A stretch of DNA of 23,953 nt from VAZQ01 sp050179645 (GTDB lineage Bacteria; Pseudomonadota; Alphaproteobacteria; Rhizobiales; Xanthobacteraceae): contig JBFXEX010000091.1 in assembly GCA_050179645.1 (NCBI GenBank), positions 1 through 23,953 of the forward strand, in the 5' to 3' direction. The position numbers were made by a program, and so were the translations under genes. Position 1 is the stretch's first letter. Every line of letters starts with the position of its first letter. The notes beneath the pieces are model-generated. The model saw nothing but the letters and a program-made list of their open reading frames with translations, did no database searches and was not told the DNA's origin. Positions 1 to 8,627 of the stretch are shown here, piece by piece.

Positions 1-79
1 ACGGCGCAGCGTTGGCTGTTCTTGCGTGGGCGAGTGACTTCTTTTGTGGTTGGGATCTCGAAAGACCGTGCCGCAACGC

Positions 80-220
80 TTCACCCTCCCCTGGTGGGGG
101 TGGGACGCGGCGGGTAGCGAGGCGGGGTGGGGTGATCGTGTCGAAAGTGTTCACCCCACCCCGGCTTGCATCTCGCGATGCTCGATGCGCGCCGACCCTC
201 CCCCTCCAGGGGAGGGTGAA
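80..220. repeat. Nested palindromic intergenic repeat
   Basis: Two nested inverted repeats are visible. The outer arms at 80-94 (TTCACCCTCCCCTGG) and 206-220 (CCAGGGGAGGGTGAA) are perfect 15-base complements. Inside them, 123-135 (CGGGGTGGGGTGA) and 151-163 (TCACCCCACCCCG) are perfect 13-base complements around a 15-base loop. Such C/G-run palindromes resemble the dispersed extragenic elements of Bradyrhizobium-like genomes. It could fold as RNA or act as a transcription end for a gene to the left. That it is multi-copy in the genome is inference. Confidence 0.75.
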
Positions 221-342
221 CGGAGCAAGCGGCGCGGGCAAAGCCACCCGCACTTTTGAAATTGCGGATGGGTTGTTGAGCCAAGCACATGCAACGCGCT
301 ACGGTGATGACAACGCGGCGCATGCAATCAAGCTGCGCATGC

Positions 343-348
343 AGGAGG
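343..348 (+). promoter_or_regulatory. Shine-Dalgarno site for the GST gene
   Basis: AGGAGG stands 5 bases before ATG 354. A second in-frame ATG at 339 overlaps this site and so cannot use it. This decides the start at 354 over the much longer open frame that begins near the window edge. Confidence 0.7.
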
Positions 349-353
349 AACAG

Positions 354-1217
354 ATGGTTCAACTCTTGGACGGCGACATCAAGACCCGCGAAGTGCTCGA
401 CTGGAAGGGCGTGCACATACTGCACTATGCCGGGTCGTCGTGCTCGCAGAAGCTGCGCGTGTTCCTCAATCTCAAGGGCATTCCGTGGCAGTCGCATCTC
501 GTCGACCTGCCGGGCAACGAGAACTTCCGGCCGTGGTTCCTCGGCATCAATCCGCGCGGCCTGGTGCCGGTGCTGGTGCACGACGGCGCCGTGCACATCG
601 AGAGCAACGACATCATCGAACATCTGGAGCGGGCGTTTCCCGAACCACGCCTCATTCCGAAAGGGCACGAGAGCGAAGTCGCGGCGCTGCTGCGGCACGA
701 GGACGATCTGCACCTCGACTTGCGCACGCTGAGCTTCCGCTTCGTGTTCGCGCCGCCCGGTCCGCCCAAGCCGGCCGAAGCGTTGGCAAATTATGCGGCG
801 AGTGGCACCGGCACCGTGCGCGGCGAGGCCGATCGCCACAAGCAGGAACAGATCGACTTCTGGCAGCGCGCCGCCCGCGAAGGCTTCCCCGACGAACGGG
901 CGCGCGCCTCCGCGCAGCGGTTTCGCGCCGAATTCGACAAGCTCGACCGCACGCTGGCCAAGCAGCCTTATCTCATGGGTGACGCGCTGAGCGTGCTCGA
1001 TATCGCCTGGCTGATCTACGCGCATCGCCTCTCGCTCGCCGGCTATCCATTCGCAAGGCTGCATCCGCACGTCGATGCCTGGCGGGAGCGGCTGTCGGCA
1101 CACCCGGAATTCGCCAAGGAGATCGGCATGGTGCGCCATGCCCGCGACCAGCTCGACACCATCCGCCGCTCGCAAGAGCAGGCCGGCAAGACGCTGGAGG
1201 CGGTTGCCGGGTTTTAG
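354..1217 (+). CDS. Glutathione S-transferase family protein
   Basis: Predicted cytosolic glutathione S-transferase of 287 residues. The N-terminal thioredoxin-like domain (about residues 20-95) has the possible catalytic/GSH motif SSCSQK at 28-33, the cis-proline in VPVL near residue 72, and the GSH-binding ES pair at 83-84. The C-terminal part is helical and carries the usual conserved segment (YLMGDALSVLDIAW) of the all-alpha GST domain. Length is somewhat above the usual 200-230 because of an insertion between the two halves and a charged C-terminal tail. The start is chosen from the strong AGGAGG. The cysteine in the active-site loop hints at a thiol-transferase, lyase or etherase-like class rather than a Ser/Tyr transferase, but the substrate cannot be told. 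The gene stands alone, flanked by repeats on both sides. Confidence 0.85.
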   Translation: MVQLLDGDIKTREVLDWKGVHILHYAGSSCSQKLRVFLNLKGIPWQSHLVDLPGNENFRPWFLGINPRGLVPVLVHDGAVHIESNDIIEHLERAFPEPRLIPKGHESEVAALLRHEDDLHLDLRTLSFRFVFAPPGPPKPAEALANYAASGTGTVRGEADRHKQEQIDFWQRAAREGFPDERARASAQRFRAEFDKLDRTLAKQPYLMGDALSVLDIAWLIYAHRLSLAGYPFARLHPHVDAWRERLSAHPEFAKEIGMVRHARDQLDTIRRSQEQAGKTLEAVAGF

Positions 1218-1248
1218 CCGCTCTTTGTACGACCTCAATCGACACCGT

Positions 1249-1344
1249 TCTCTCGGTTCGTCCCCGCAAAAGCGGGGACCCAGCGCCGCAAGCGCCGAAT
1301 GTTTTGCCTGGATTCCCGCTTTCGCGGGAACGAACGGGGAGAGA
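1249..1344. repeat. REP-like double-hairpin extragenic element
   Basis: Two perfect hairpins face each other: GTCCCCGC-AAAA-GCGGGGAC at 1260-1279 and TTCCCGC-TTTC-GCGGGAA at 1313-1330. The flanks also pair imperfectly (CTCTCGGTTCG at 1250-1260 with CGAACGGGGAGAG at 1331-1343), so the whole 96 bases is one large imperfect palindrome. This is the well-known layout of dispersed proteobacterial palindromes with the hallmark of a mirrored CCCAG and CTGGA next to the hairpins. It follows the GST gene by about 30 bases and might also act as its transcription terminator, though no U-tract is present. Confidence 0.8.
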
Positions 1345-1458
1345 GCTTGTTCAAATCGAAATGCCGCCACGTGTGGACTGCGTTCGACGAGCATCGTTCC
1401 TTCATTCTTCCCGTGTTAGAAATTTCGCGCATCGCGCATAAGAAAAACCGGACCACTC

Positions 1459-2592
1459 ATGCGAATCTTTGAATGCCAGAATTGCAGCCAGCCGCTCTAT
1501 TTCGAGAATACCGGTTGCGCAAGCTGCGGGCTGAAGCTCGGCTATCTGCCGGAGCAGGAGACCATGACCGCGCTCAGAGAGAGCGACGGCAGATGGCTCG
1601 CACTGGCGGAACCCGAGGGACGCTATCGTCATTGTAACAACGCCGTCCATGAGGCCTGCAACTGGCTGGTGCCGGCCGACCAGCCCGCACAGTTCTGCGT
1701 CGCCTGCCGCCATAACCGCACCATCCCGGACCTGTCGGTGCCGGACAATCTGCAGCATTGGCGCAAGATCGAAGCCGCCAAGCGCCGGCTGTTCTATACG
1801 CTGCTGAAGTTCAAGCTGCCGCTCGCCACCAAGGAAGAAGAGCCCGACGCGCTGGCGTTCGATTTCATCGCCGACCAGACCGGCCCGCAGGGCCATATCC
1901 CGGTGTTGACCGGCCATGAGGACGGCCTGATCACCATCAACATTGCCGAAGCCGACGACCCCGAGCGTGAACGCCGCCGCAGCCAGATGGGCGAGCCCTA
2001 CCGCACGTTGCTCGGTCACTTCCGTCACGAGATCGCGCACTACTACTGGGACCGCCTGGTGGCGCAGTCGGCGAGCCTCGAAGAATTTCGCGCCGTGTTC
2101 GGCGACGAGCAGCAAGACTATGGCCAGGCGCTGCAGCAGCACTATGCCAACGGTCCGCCGCCGGACTGGCCGGAGCGCTTCGTGTCGTCCTATGCGAGTT
2201 CGCACCCGTGGGAGGATTTCGCCGAGACCTGGGCGCACTACCTGCACATGATCGACACGCTGGAGACGGCGAGCGCATTCGGCCTCAGCATGCGGCCCAA
2301 GGTCGGCAACGGCGAGATGGCCACCAAGCTCGATTTCGATCCCCATGGCGCCGATATGACCAGGATCATCGACGCCTGGCTGCCGCTCACCTATGCGATG
2401 AACTCGATCAACCGCAGTATGGGCTTGCAGGACCTCTATCCGTTCGTCCTGAAGCCGCCTGTCATCGACAAGCTTGCCTTCATTCACCGGCTCACCCATC
2501 CGAAGGCGGGGGCGTCCGTGCAGGAAACGGCGCGCGAAGCGCTGCGCGCGATTGCGGCGTCGCTCCGCCGCAACATCGGGCTCCCTGCCTGA
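1459..2592 (+). CDS. Zinc-ribbon putative metallopeptidase
   Basis: Predicted zinc metallopeptidase of 377 residues, of the family called putative zinc-binding metallo-peptidase (Peptidase_Mx type). The N-terminus is a zinc ribbon with C6-x2-C9 and C20-x2-C23. A second Cys/His-rich stretch follows (C59, H64, C67, C80-x2-C83). The catalytic HExxH is HEIAH at residues 190-194, and a downstream segment (HPWEDFAETWAHYLHM) supplies further His and acidic residues as possible third ligand. No signal peptide or membrane segment is visible, so it is probably cytosolic. The ribosome binding site is weak. The gene lies about 200 bases upstream of the DUF2126/ATP-grasp/transglutaminase genes, on the same strand. 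Genes of this family are often found beside such genes, so a role in processing the product or substrate of that system is likely but inferred. Confidence 0.85.
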   Translation: MRIFECQNCSQPLYFENTGCASCGLKLGYLPEQETMTALRESDGRWLALAEPEGRYRHCNNAVHEACNWLVPADQPAQFCVACRHNRTIPDLSVPDNLQHWRKIEAAKRRLFYTLLKFKLPLATKEEEPDALAFDFIADQTGPQGHIPVLTGHEDGLITINIAEADDPERERRRSQMGEPYRTLLGHFRHEIAHYYWDRLVAQSASLEEFRAVFGDEQQDYGQALQQHYANGPPPDWPERFVSSYASSHPWEDFAETWAHYLHMIDTLETASAFGLSMRPKVGNGEMATKLDFDPHGADMTRIIDAWLPLTYAMNSINRSMGLQDLYPFVLKPPVIDKLAFIHRLTHPKAGASVQETAREALRAIAASLRRNIGLPA

Positions 2593-2654
2593 GCAATCGG
2601 GGCTGGGCGCGACCGCGGGTCGTGTGCCCCTTGGAATCGGTGGTCGGGGAATTG

Positions 2655-2718
2655 CCGGCCCGGAACTTGCCCGGCCCGGAATTTGCCCGGCCCGGAATTT
2701 GCCCGGCCCGGAATTTGC
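2655..2718. repeat. Tandem array of a 16-bp unit, about four copies
   Basis: The core CCCGGAA recurs at 2659, 2675, 2691 and 2707, an exact 16-base period; the unit reads CCCGGCCCGGAATTTG with one base different in the first copy (AACTTG). It lies in the 203-base gap between the metallopeptidase and the DUF2126 gene. The period is not a multiple of three and the frames across it give no protein, so it is non-coding. It might be a binding array for a regulator or a slippage-prone minisatellite. Confidence 0.9.
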
Positions 2719-2795
2719 AAGGCGATCAGGCGGGTATTGGGCGTCCGCCGTCCCGCAGATAAGGTCGGCGGCGACAAGCAACCAACTGGGGTTCC

Positions 2796-5700
2796 ATGAC
2801 GATCCGCGCCGGTCTGCATCACGTCACCCGCTACAGCTACGACCGGCCGGTTGGGCTCGGGCCCCACGTAGTACGGCTGCGTCCGGCGCCCCATTGCCGC
2901 ACGCGGGTGCCGAGCTATTCGATCAAGGTCACACCCGAGCAGCACTTCATCAACTGGCAGCAGGATGCGCACGGCAACTGGATCGCCCGCTACGTCTTTC
3001 CCGAGAAGGCCACCGAGTTCTCCGTCACGGTCGATTTTCTCGCTGATCTCGAAGTGTTCAATCCGTTCGACTTTTTCGTCGAGCCCTATGCCGAGACGTT
3101 TCCGTTCAGCTACGACGCCGAACTGCGCGACGACCTCGCGCCCTATCTGACGCTGGAGCCGGCGGGGCCGCAGCTCGCCGCGTATCTCGCGTTGATCCCG
3201 CGTACCTCGCGCAATACCGTCGATTTTCTTGTCGAACTAAACCAAAGCCTGCAGCAGCAGATCCGCTACCTGATCCGGCTGGAGCCCGGAGTTCAGACGG
3301 CGGAAGAGACGCTGACCAACAAATCCGGATCGTGCCGGGACACCGCCTGGCTGCTCGTGCAGGTGCTGCGACAGCTCGGGCTCGCGGCGCGCTTCGTCTC
3401 CGGTTATCTGATCCAGCTCAAGCCGGATTTGACGTCGATTGATGGCCCGGTGGGTGCCACGCACGATTTTACCGACCTGCACGCCTGGACTGAGGTCTAT
3501 CTGCCTGGCGCCGGCTGGATCGGGCTCGACCCGACCTCCGGCCTGCTGTGCGGGGAAGGGCACCTGCCGGTGGCGGCCACGCCGCATTACCGCACGGCCG
3601 CGCCGATCACCGGTGCGGTCGAGTCCGCCAAGGTCGAGTTCTCGTTCGAGATGAGTGTGGTGCGGATTGGCGAAAAGCCGCGCGTCACGTTGCCGTTCTC
3701 GGATGAGGCCTGGACCGCGCTCGATGCGCTGGGCAACAAGGTCGACGCCGATCTGGTCGCGCAGGATGTCCGTCTCACCATGGGCGGGGAGCCGACCTTC
3801 GTCTCAATCGACGACTATCAATCGGCGGAATGGAACACGGCCGCGCACGGGCCGACCAAGCGCATCCGCGCCGACGAACTGATCCGGCGGCTGCGCACGC
3901 GCTTTGCGCCCGGCGGCATGCTGCATTACGGCGAGGGCAAGTGGTACCCGGGCGAGGAACTGCCGCGCTGGGCGTTCTCGCTGCTGTGGCGCACCGACGG
4001 CATGCCGGTCTGGCGCAACGATGCCTTGGAGGTGAGCGAGCGCGGCGGCGGTCGCTCGCCGGCCGACGGCGATGCGCATCGCTTTGCGGGCGCCGTTGCC
4101 GCCCAACTCGGACTCGATCCGGAATTCGTGCAACCGGCGTTCGAAGACCCGCTCGACCTTATGCTGAAGCAGGGCGAGATTCCCGATAACGTCGATCCGG
4201 AGAATCCGCAGATCGACGATCCGGTGGAGCGCACGCGGATCGTGCGGCTGTTCGAGCGCCGTCTCGGCGTGCCCAGGGGCTTCGTGCTGCCCGTGCAGCG
4301 CTGGACCGCGAAATCCAATCCTGGCTGGTTGAGCGAGGTTTGGCGGACGCGTCGCGGGCGGCTCTACCTGACGCCGGGCGATTCCCCGATGGGCTTGAGG
4401 CTGCCATTGAACTCGCTGCCGCGTGTGGCGCCGCCGAGCTATCCATTCGTACTCCCTGCCGATCCCCTGATTCCACGAAGCTCGCTGCCCGAGCGCCGTG
4501 CCAGGCCTGCGACCTTCACCCAGCAGGACCTGCAGGGCGTGACGTTGGTGCCGCAGGCGAACGTTGTGCCCTTCGGACCGCCGGGCCGCGCCGACATGCC
4601 GGTACGGACCGCGCTCGTAATCGAGGAGCGCGGCGGACGGCTGTGCGTCTTCATGCCGCCGACCGAGCGGCTCGAGGACTATCTGGAAATACTGGAGGCC
4701 ATCGAAGCCACCGCTGAAGAACTCTGTCTGCCGGTGCAGATCGAAGGCTACATGCCGCCGCCGGATCCGCGCCTGAACGTCATCAAGGTCACGCCCGATC
4801 CCGGCGTGATCGAAGTCAACATTCATCCGGCGACGTCCTGGCGCGAGGCGGTAGACATCACGCAAGGCATCTACGACGATGCCCACCACACCCGGCTCGG
4901 CACCGACAAGTTCATGATCGACGGGCGGCATACCGGCACCGGCGGCGGCAATCACATCGTGCTGGGTGGCGCGAACGCGGCCGATAGCCCATTCTTGCGA
5001 CGCCCCGATCTGCTCAAGAGCCTGCTGCTCTACTGGCAGCGCCGGCCGTCGCTGTCCTACCTGTTCTCCGGCCTGTTCATCGGCCCGACCAGCCAGGCGC
5101 CGCGCATGGACGAGGCGCGGCAGGACCTGCTTTATGAGCTTGAAATTGCGCTCGCTGCCGTGCCGCCGCCCGGAAAAGGCGAGGCCCCTCCGCCGTGGCT
5201 GGTCGATCGGTTGTTCCGTAATCTTCTCGTCGACGTCACCGGCAACACCCATCGCGCCGAGATCTGTATTGACAAGCTCTACTCGCCCGACGGGCCGACG
5301 GGGCGGCTCGGCTTGGTCGAATTCCGGTCGTTCGAAATGCCGCCGGACGCACGCATGTCATTGGCGCAGCAGCTCCTGCTGCGCGCGCTGATCGCGTGGT
5401 TCTGGCGCAAGCCGCTTGACGGCAAGCCGGTGCGCTGGGGCACCGCGTTGCACGACCGCTTCATGCTGGAGCATTTCGTCTGGCAGGATTTCCTCGAGGT
5501 GTTGGAAGACCTGCGGCGTGAAGGTTACGCCTTCGATCCGGTCTGGTTTGCGGCGCAGCGCGAATTCCGCTTTCCGCTCTACGGTGCGGTCGAGCGCAGC
5601 GGGGTCCGTCTCGAGGTCAGGCACGCGCTGGAGCCCTGGTACGTGATGGGTGAGGAGGGTACCGTGGGGGGCACGGTCCGATTCGTCGATTCGTCGCTCG

Positions 5701-6125
5701 AACGTCTGCAGGTGAAGGTGGAAGGACTGAACGCAAGCCGCCACATCGTGACCTGTAACGGCCGCCGGTTGCCGCTGGTCTCGACCGGCCGGCCCGGTGA
5801 GTTCGTCGCCGGCGTACGGTTCAAGGCATGGAAGCTGCCGTCCGGGCTCCATCCGAATATTGACGCACACGCACCGTTGACCTTCGACGTGGTCGATAGC
5901 TGGAGCCGACGCTCGCTCGGCGGCTGTGTCTATCACGTGGCGCATCCGGGCGGCCGCAACTATGAGACCTTCCCGGTCAATTCCTACGAAGCGGAGGCCC
6001 GACGGCGGACGCGGTTCGAGGACCTTGGCCACACCCCAGGCCTCATGGCTCAGCTTCCACCGGAAGAGCGATCGATCGAATATCCGACGACGCTCGATCT
6101 GCGGCGGGCGGTCGAACCGCAGTAG
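2796..6125 (+). CDS. Transglutaminase-DUF2126 putative amidoligase fusion
   Basis: Large two-part protein of 1109 residues. Residues 1-280 are a transglutaminase-like protein: an N-terminal beta domain, then the cysteine-protease fold with the triad C180 (GSCRDTAW), H229 (DLHAWTEV) and D245 (GLDPTSG). From about residue 325 to the end runs the DUF2126 domain (Pfam: putative amidoligase), opening with LTMGGEPTFVSIDD and including HYGEGKWYPGEELPRW and GRHTGTGGGNHIVLGG. Known of the family: DUF2126 is predicted from fold comparison to be an ATP-dependent COOH-NH2 ligase; biochemistry is scarce. The transglutaminase half could hydrolyse or transfer amide bonds. No signal peptide is seen, so it is likely cytosolic. 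The start ATG follows the tandem-repeat gap and the stop is 6 bases before the ATP-grasp gene, so the two are probably co-translated. Confidence 0.9.
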   Translation: MTIRAGLHHVTRYSYDRPVGLGPHVVRLRPAPHCRTRVPSYSIKVTPEQHFINWQQDAHGNWIARYVFPEKATEFSVTVDFLADLEVFNPFDFFVEPYAETFPFSYDAELRDDLAPYLTLEPAGPQLAAYLALIPRTSRNTVDFLVELNQSLQQQIRYLIRLEPGVQTAEETLTNKSGSCRDTAWLLVQVLRQLGLAARFVSGYLIQLKPDLTSIDGPVGATHDFTDLHAWTEVYLPGAGWIGLDPTSGLLCGEGHLPVAATPHYRTAAPITGAVESAKVEFSFEMSVVRIGEKPRVTLPFSDEAWTALDALGNKVDADLVAQDVRLTMGGEPTFVSIDDYQSAEWNTAAHGPTKRIRADELIRRLRTRFAPGGMLHYGEGKWYPGEELPRWAFSLLWRTDGMPVWRNDALEVSERGGGRSPADGDAHRFAGAVAAQLGLDPEFVQPAFEDPLDLMLKQGEIPDNVDPENPQIDDPVERTRIVRLFERRLGVPRGFVLPVQRWTAKSNPGWLSEVWRTRRGRLYLTPGDSPMGLRLPLNSLPRVAPPSYPFVLPADPLIPRSSLPERRARPATFTQQDLQGVTLVPQANVVPFGPPGRADMPVRTALVIEERGGRLCVFMPPTERLEDYLEILEAIEATAEELCLPVQIEGYMPPPDPRLNVIKVTPDPGVIEVNIHPATSWREAVDITQGIYDDAHHTRLGTDKFMIDGRHTGTGGGNHIVLGGANAADSPFLRRPDLLKSLLLYWQRRPSLSYLFSGLFIGPTSQAPRMDEARQDLLYELEIALAAVPPPGKGEAPPPWLVDRLFRNLLVDVTGNTHRAEICIDKLYSPDGPTGRLGLVEFRSFEMPPDARMSLAQQLLLRALIAWFWRKPLDGKPVRWGTALHDRFMLEHFVWQDFLEVLEDLRREGYAFDPVWFAAQREFRFPLYGAVERSGVRLEVRHALEPWYVMGEEGTVGGTVRFVDSSLERLQVKVEGLNASRHIVTCNGRRLPLVSTGRPGEFVAGVRFKAWKLPSGLHPNIDAHAPLTFDVVDSWSRRSLGGCVYHVAHPGGRNYETFPVNSYEAEARRRTRFEDLGHTPGLMAQLPPEERSIEYPTTLDLRRAVEPQ

Positions 6126-6131
6126 GCGATA

Positions 6132-8627
6132 ATGTCAGCTCATCTCGACAGCGCGCCTGACGAGCTCAGCGACATCGAGCAACTGCTGGCGGGCTATCGG
6201 CCGCTTCCCGGCACGATCGACGAGATGATGGACACGCAGGGGCGGCCGCGCGCGCATTGGCGGCCGTTGCTGGCCATGCTCGGCGCGTTCGGCCCCGAGG
6301 AGATCACCCGCCGCTTCGCCGCCGTCGACCGCTACCTGCGCGACTCCGGTGTGTTTTACCGCGTCTACGAGGACCCGGCGGGCGCCGAGCGGCCGTGGCC
6401 GTTCAGCCACGTGCCGCTGCTGATCGACCATGCCGAATGGACCGCGCTTAAAGCGGGCCTCGTGCAGCGGGCCGAGGTGATGGAGGCAGTGCTCGCCGAC
6501 ATCTATGGCGATGCGACTCTCGTTCGCGAGGGACGGCTGCCCGCCGCGCTGATTGCCGGCAATCCGGAGTTTCTCCGCCCGTTGGTCGGGGTCGCGCCGC
6601 CCGGCGGCGCATACCTGCGGACCTACGCGGTCGATGTCGGGCGCGGCGCGGACGGCCGCTGGTGGGTGCTTGGCGACCGGACCCAGGCGCCCTCCGGCGC
6701 CGGCTATACCCTGGAAAACCGGCTGGCGCTGTCGCGCGCCATCCCGGATGTCTATCGCGGCGCCAAGGTCGAGCGGCTTGCGCCATACTTCAAGGGGCTG
6801 CAGGCCGATCTGTCGACCTTCAGCCGCCGCGACGACTCGCCGGTCTGCCTGTTGACGCCCGGCCCGATGAACGAAACCTATTTCGAGCACGCCTATTTGG
6901 CGCGCTATCTCGGCATGCTGCTGGTCGAGGGCGAGGACCTGACGGTGCGCGACGACGGCGTGTTCATCCGCACCGTCTCCGGGCTCAAGCGAGCTGAGGT
7001 TCTGCTGCGGCGACTCGATTCCGATTTCGCCGATCCGCTGGAACTCAACGCCGCGTCCCGGCTCGGGGTCAGCGGCCTCGTCCAGGCGGTGCGCGACGGC
7101 AAGGTCGTCATCGCCAATGCACTTGGGACCGGTGTCGCCGAAGCGCGCGCGCTGCTCGCCTTCCTGCCGGCGCTGGCGCCGGCTGTGGCGGGCGCGGACC
7201 TGATCCTCCCCAACGTCGCGACCTGGTGGCTCGGCCAGTCCGACGTTCGCGACGAGATGATCGACCGCCTCGACTCCATGGTGATCGCGCCGGCGTTCGG
7301 CGACCACCTCGCCGACGCGGTCGGCGAAGGCACGCTCGGTGAGCAACTCGACGAAGACCGCCGCAAGCGCATCGTGCGCGCGATCTCCGACCGCGGCGTG
7401 GATTTCGTTGTGCAGGAAGCCGTGACCTTGTCGACCATGCCGACTTGGCATGACGGCCGGCTTGAGCCGCGTCCCTTCATCCTGCGGCTATTCCTCTCGC
7501 GGACCGGAGATAAATGGTCGGTGATGCCCGGCGGCTTCGTGCGCATCGCCGACAACGCCGACGCGCGCGCCGTCAGCCTGCAGCGTGGCGGCAAGACCGC
7601 CGATGCTTGGGTGCTCTCCGAAGGGCCGGTGGTGGAGACGACGTTGCTGCCGACCCCCGAGCACATTTCCATCCGGCGTGCCGCCGGCGTGCTGCCGAGC
7701 CGCGCCGCCGACAACCTGTTCTGGGTCGGGCGCTACGTCGAGCGCGCCGAGGCGACGCTGCGGCTGGTGCGCGCTCTGCTCTATCGGATGACCGACTCCG
7801 ACGACGGCGCGGTCAGCCTGATCGGGCGCATCGTTGATCTGCTGGAAGCGTGGAGCGCGAGTTCCAGTGACATTCCCGGCAGCAAGGCGAGCCTGGTGGC
7901 GCGTGCGGCGCTGCGGGGTGACTTCGAAGGTTCATTGCCCAATCTGGTACGGGCTGCGCATGCGGCGGCATCTGTGATCCGCGACCGGTTTTCGCCCGAT
8001 GCCTGGCGCGCGCTCAACGATCTGGTCGCGGTCATTGTCGCGCGGCTGCCGACCGGCCCCTCGGAAGACTTGATGCTGGAGCGCGTCGAGCGGGCGCTTC
8101 GGATCATCTCCTCGTTCTCCGGCCTGGCAAGAGAAAACATGACGAGGCTGGCCGGCTGGCGGTTTCTCGAGCTCGGCCGCCGGATCGAGCGAGCAGTCGA
8201 GACCTGCCGCTTCATCCAGCAGTTCGCTGCCACGCCCGGGCCGGATGCTGCGCTCGATGTCCTGCTCGAATTGTGTGACAGCCAGATCACTTACCGGCAG
8301 CGCTACATCATGATCGCGGCGCGCGCCCCGGTGATCGACCTGGTCATGCTCGATCCGAGCAACCCGCGCTCGGTCGCGCATCAGTTCGACTGCATTGTGG
8401 AGCACCTCGCGGCCCTGCCGAAGCATGCGCCCGACGGCCGGTTGTCGCGGCCGCAGCAGATCGCGGCGGCTGCCGCCACTGCGCTACACACCACTGATGC
8501 TGCCGAGGTCGACGAGGCGATGGTCCTGCGAATCGAGGAGGCCGCGATGAGCCTGTCGGATTCGATCGCCGCGGTCTATCTCAGCTACAATGAGCGATCG
8601 GGGCCGCAATGGGAGGCGCTGGCGTGA
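6132..8627 (+). CDS. Circularly permuted ATP-grasp / alpha-E fusion protein
   Basis: 831 residues, two domains. Residues about 20-500 are a circularly permuted type 2 ATP-grasp enzyme, shown by the very conserved GDRTQAPSGAGYTLENR block at 181-197 with the preceding LRTYAVDVGRG, and by later stretches such as LLTPGPMNETYFEHAYLARYLG. Residues about 519-831 are the alpha-E domain, opening with SRAADNLFWVGRYVERAEATL and fully helical. ATP-grasp enzymes of this group are predicted to make amide bonds through an acyl-phosphate. Alpha-E is a helical domain almost always coupled with it; its chemistry is unknown. In many genomes the two are separate neighbouring genes; here they are one chain. It begins 6 bases after the DUF2126 gene and its stop overlaps the next gene's start (GTGA), which points to one operon and perhaps one complex. 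Confidence 0.92.
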   Translation: MSAHLDSAPDELSDIEQLLAGYRPLPGTIDEMMDTQGRPRAHWRPLLAMLGAFGPEEITRRFAAVDRYLRDSGVFYRVYEDPAGAERPWPFSHVPLLIDHAEWTALKAGLVQRAEVMEAVLADIYGDATLVREGRLPAALIAGNPEFLRPLVGVAPPGGAYLRTYAVDVGRGADGRWWVLGDRTQAPSGAGYTLENRLALSRAIPDVYRGAKVERLAPYFKGLQADLSTFSRRDDSPVCLLTPGPMNETYFEHAYLARYLGMLLVEGEDLTVRDDGVFIRTVSGLKRAEVLLRRLDSDFADPLELNAASRLGVSGLVQAVRDGKVVIANALGTGVAEARALLAFLPALAPAVAGADLILPNVATWWLGQSDVRDEMIDRLDSMVIAPAFGDHLADAVGEGTLGEQLDEDRRKRIVRAISDRGVDFVVQEAVTLSTMPTWHDGRLEPRPFILRLFLSRTGDKWSVMPGGFVRIADNADARAVSLQRGGKTADAWVLSEGPVVETTLLPTPEHISIRRAAGVLPSRAADNLFWVGRYVERAEATLRLVRALLYRMTDSDDGAVSLIGRIVDLLEAWSASSSDIPGSKASLVARAALRGDFEGSLPNLVRAAHAAASVIRDRFSPDAWRALNDLVAVIVARLPTGPSEDLMLERVERALRIISSFSGLARENMTRLAGWRFLELGRRIERAVETCRFIQQFAATPGPDAALDVLLELCDSQITYRQRYIMIAARAPVIDLVMLDPSNPRSVAHQFDCIVEHLAALPKHAPDGRLSRPQQIAAAAATALHTTDAAEVDEAMVLRIEEAAMSLSDSIAAVYLSYNERSGPQWEALA
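8612..8616 (+). promoter_or_regulatory. Shine-Dalgarno site setting a GTG start
   Basis: GGAGG inside the end of the ATP-grasp gene is 7 bases before GTG 8624. An in-frame ATG at 8609 overlaps this site and would add five residues (MGGAG) that have no counterpart in the usual family N-terminus, so GTG 8624 is preferred. Confidence 0.65.

Larger units (their letters stand above)
1..353. other. Gene-free leader region at left edge
   Basis: I see no convincing gene here. One reading frame stays open from the edge into the downstream glutathione transferase gene, but its product before position 354 has no recognisable domain and runs through a palindromic repeat, so it is most likely non-coding. 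The first 80 bases could hold the end or promoter of a gene outside the window, but no frame gives a recognisable tail. The rest is occupied by the inverted repeat at 80-220 and the ribosome binding site of the next gene. Confidence 0.5.

Noticed and set aside
12..353. Extension of the GST protein to the window edge
   Set aside because: The extra 114 residues include the translation of a palindromic repeat and have no domain; a strong AGGAGG marks ATG 354.
81..1394. A 437-codon minus-strand open frame across the GST gene
   Set aside because: It runs through both palindromic repeats and antisense to a protein with clear GST motifs; no domain is recognisable.
2655..2718. The tandem array as a CRISPR or a protein repeat
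   Set aside because: Units are contiguous at 16 bases with no spacers, and the period is not divisible by three.
3804..5252. A 482-codon minus-strand open frame inside the DUF2126 gene
   Set aside because: Low-complexity His/Arg/Gln-rich translation, antisense to strongly conserved DUF2126 motifs.
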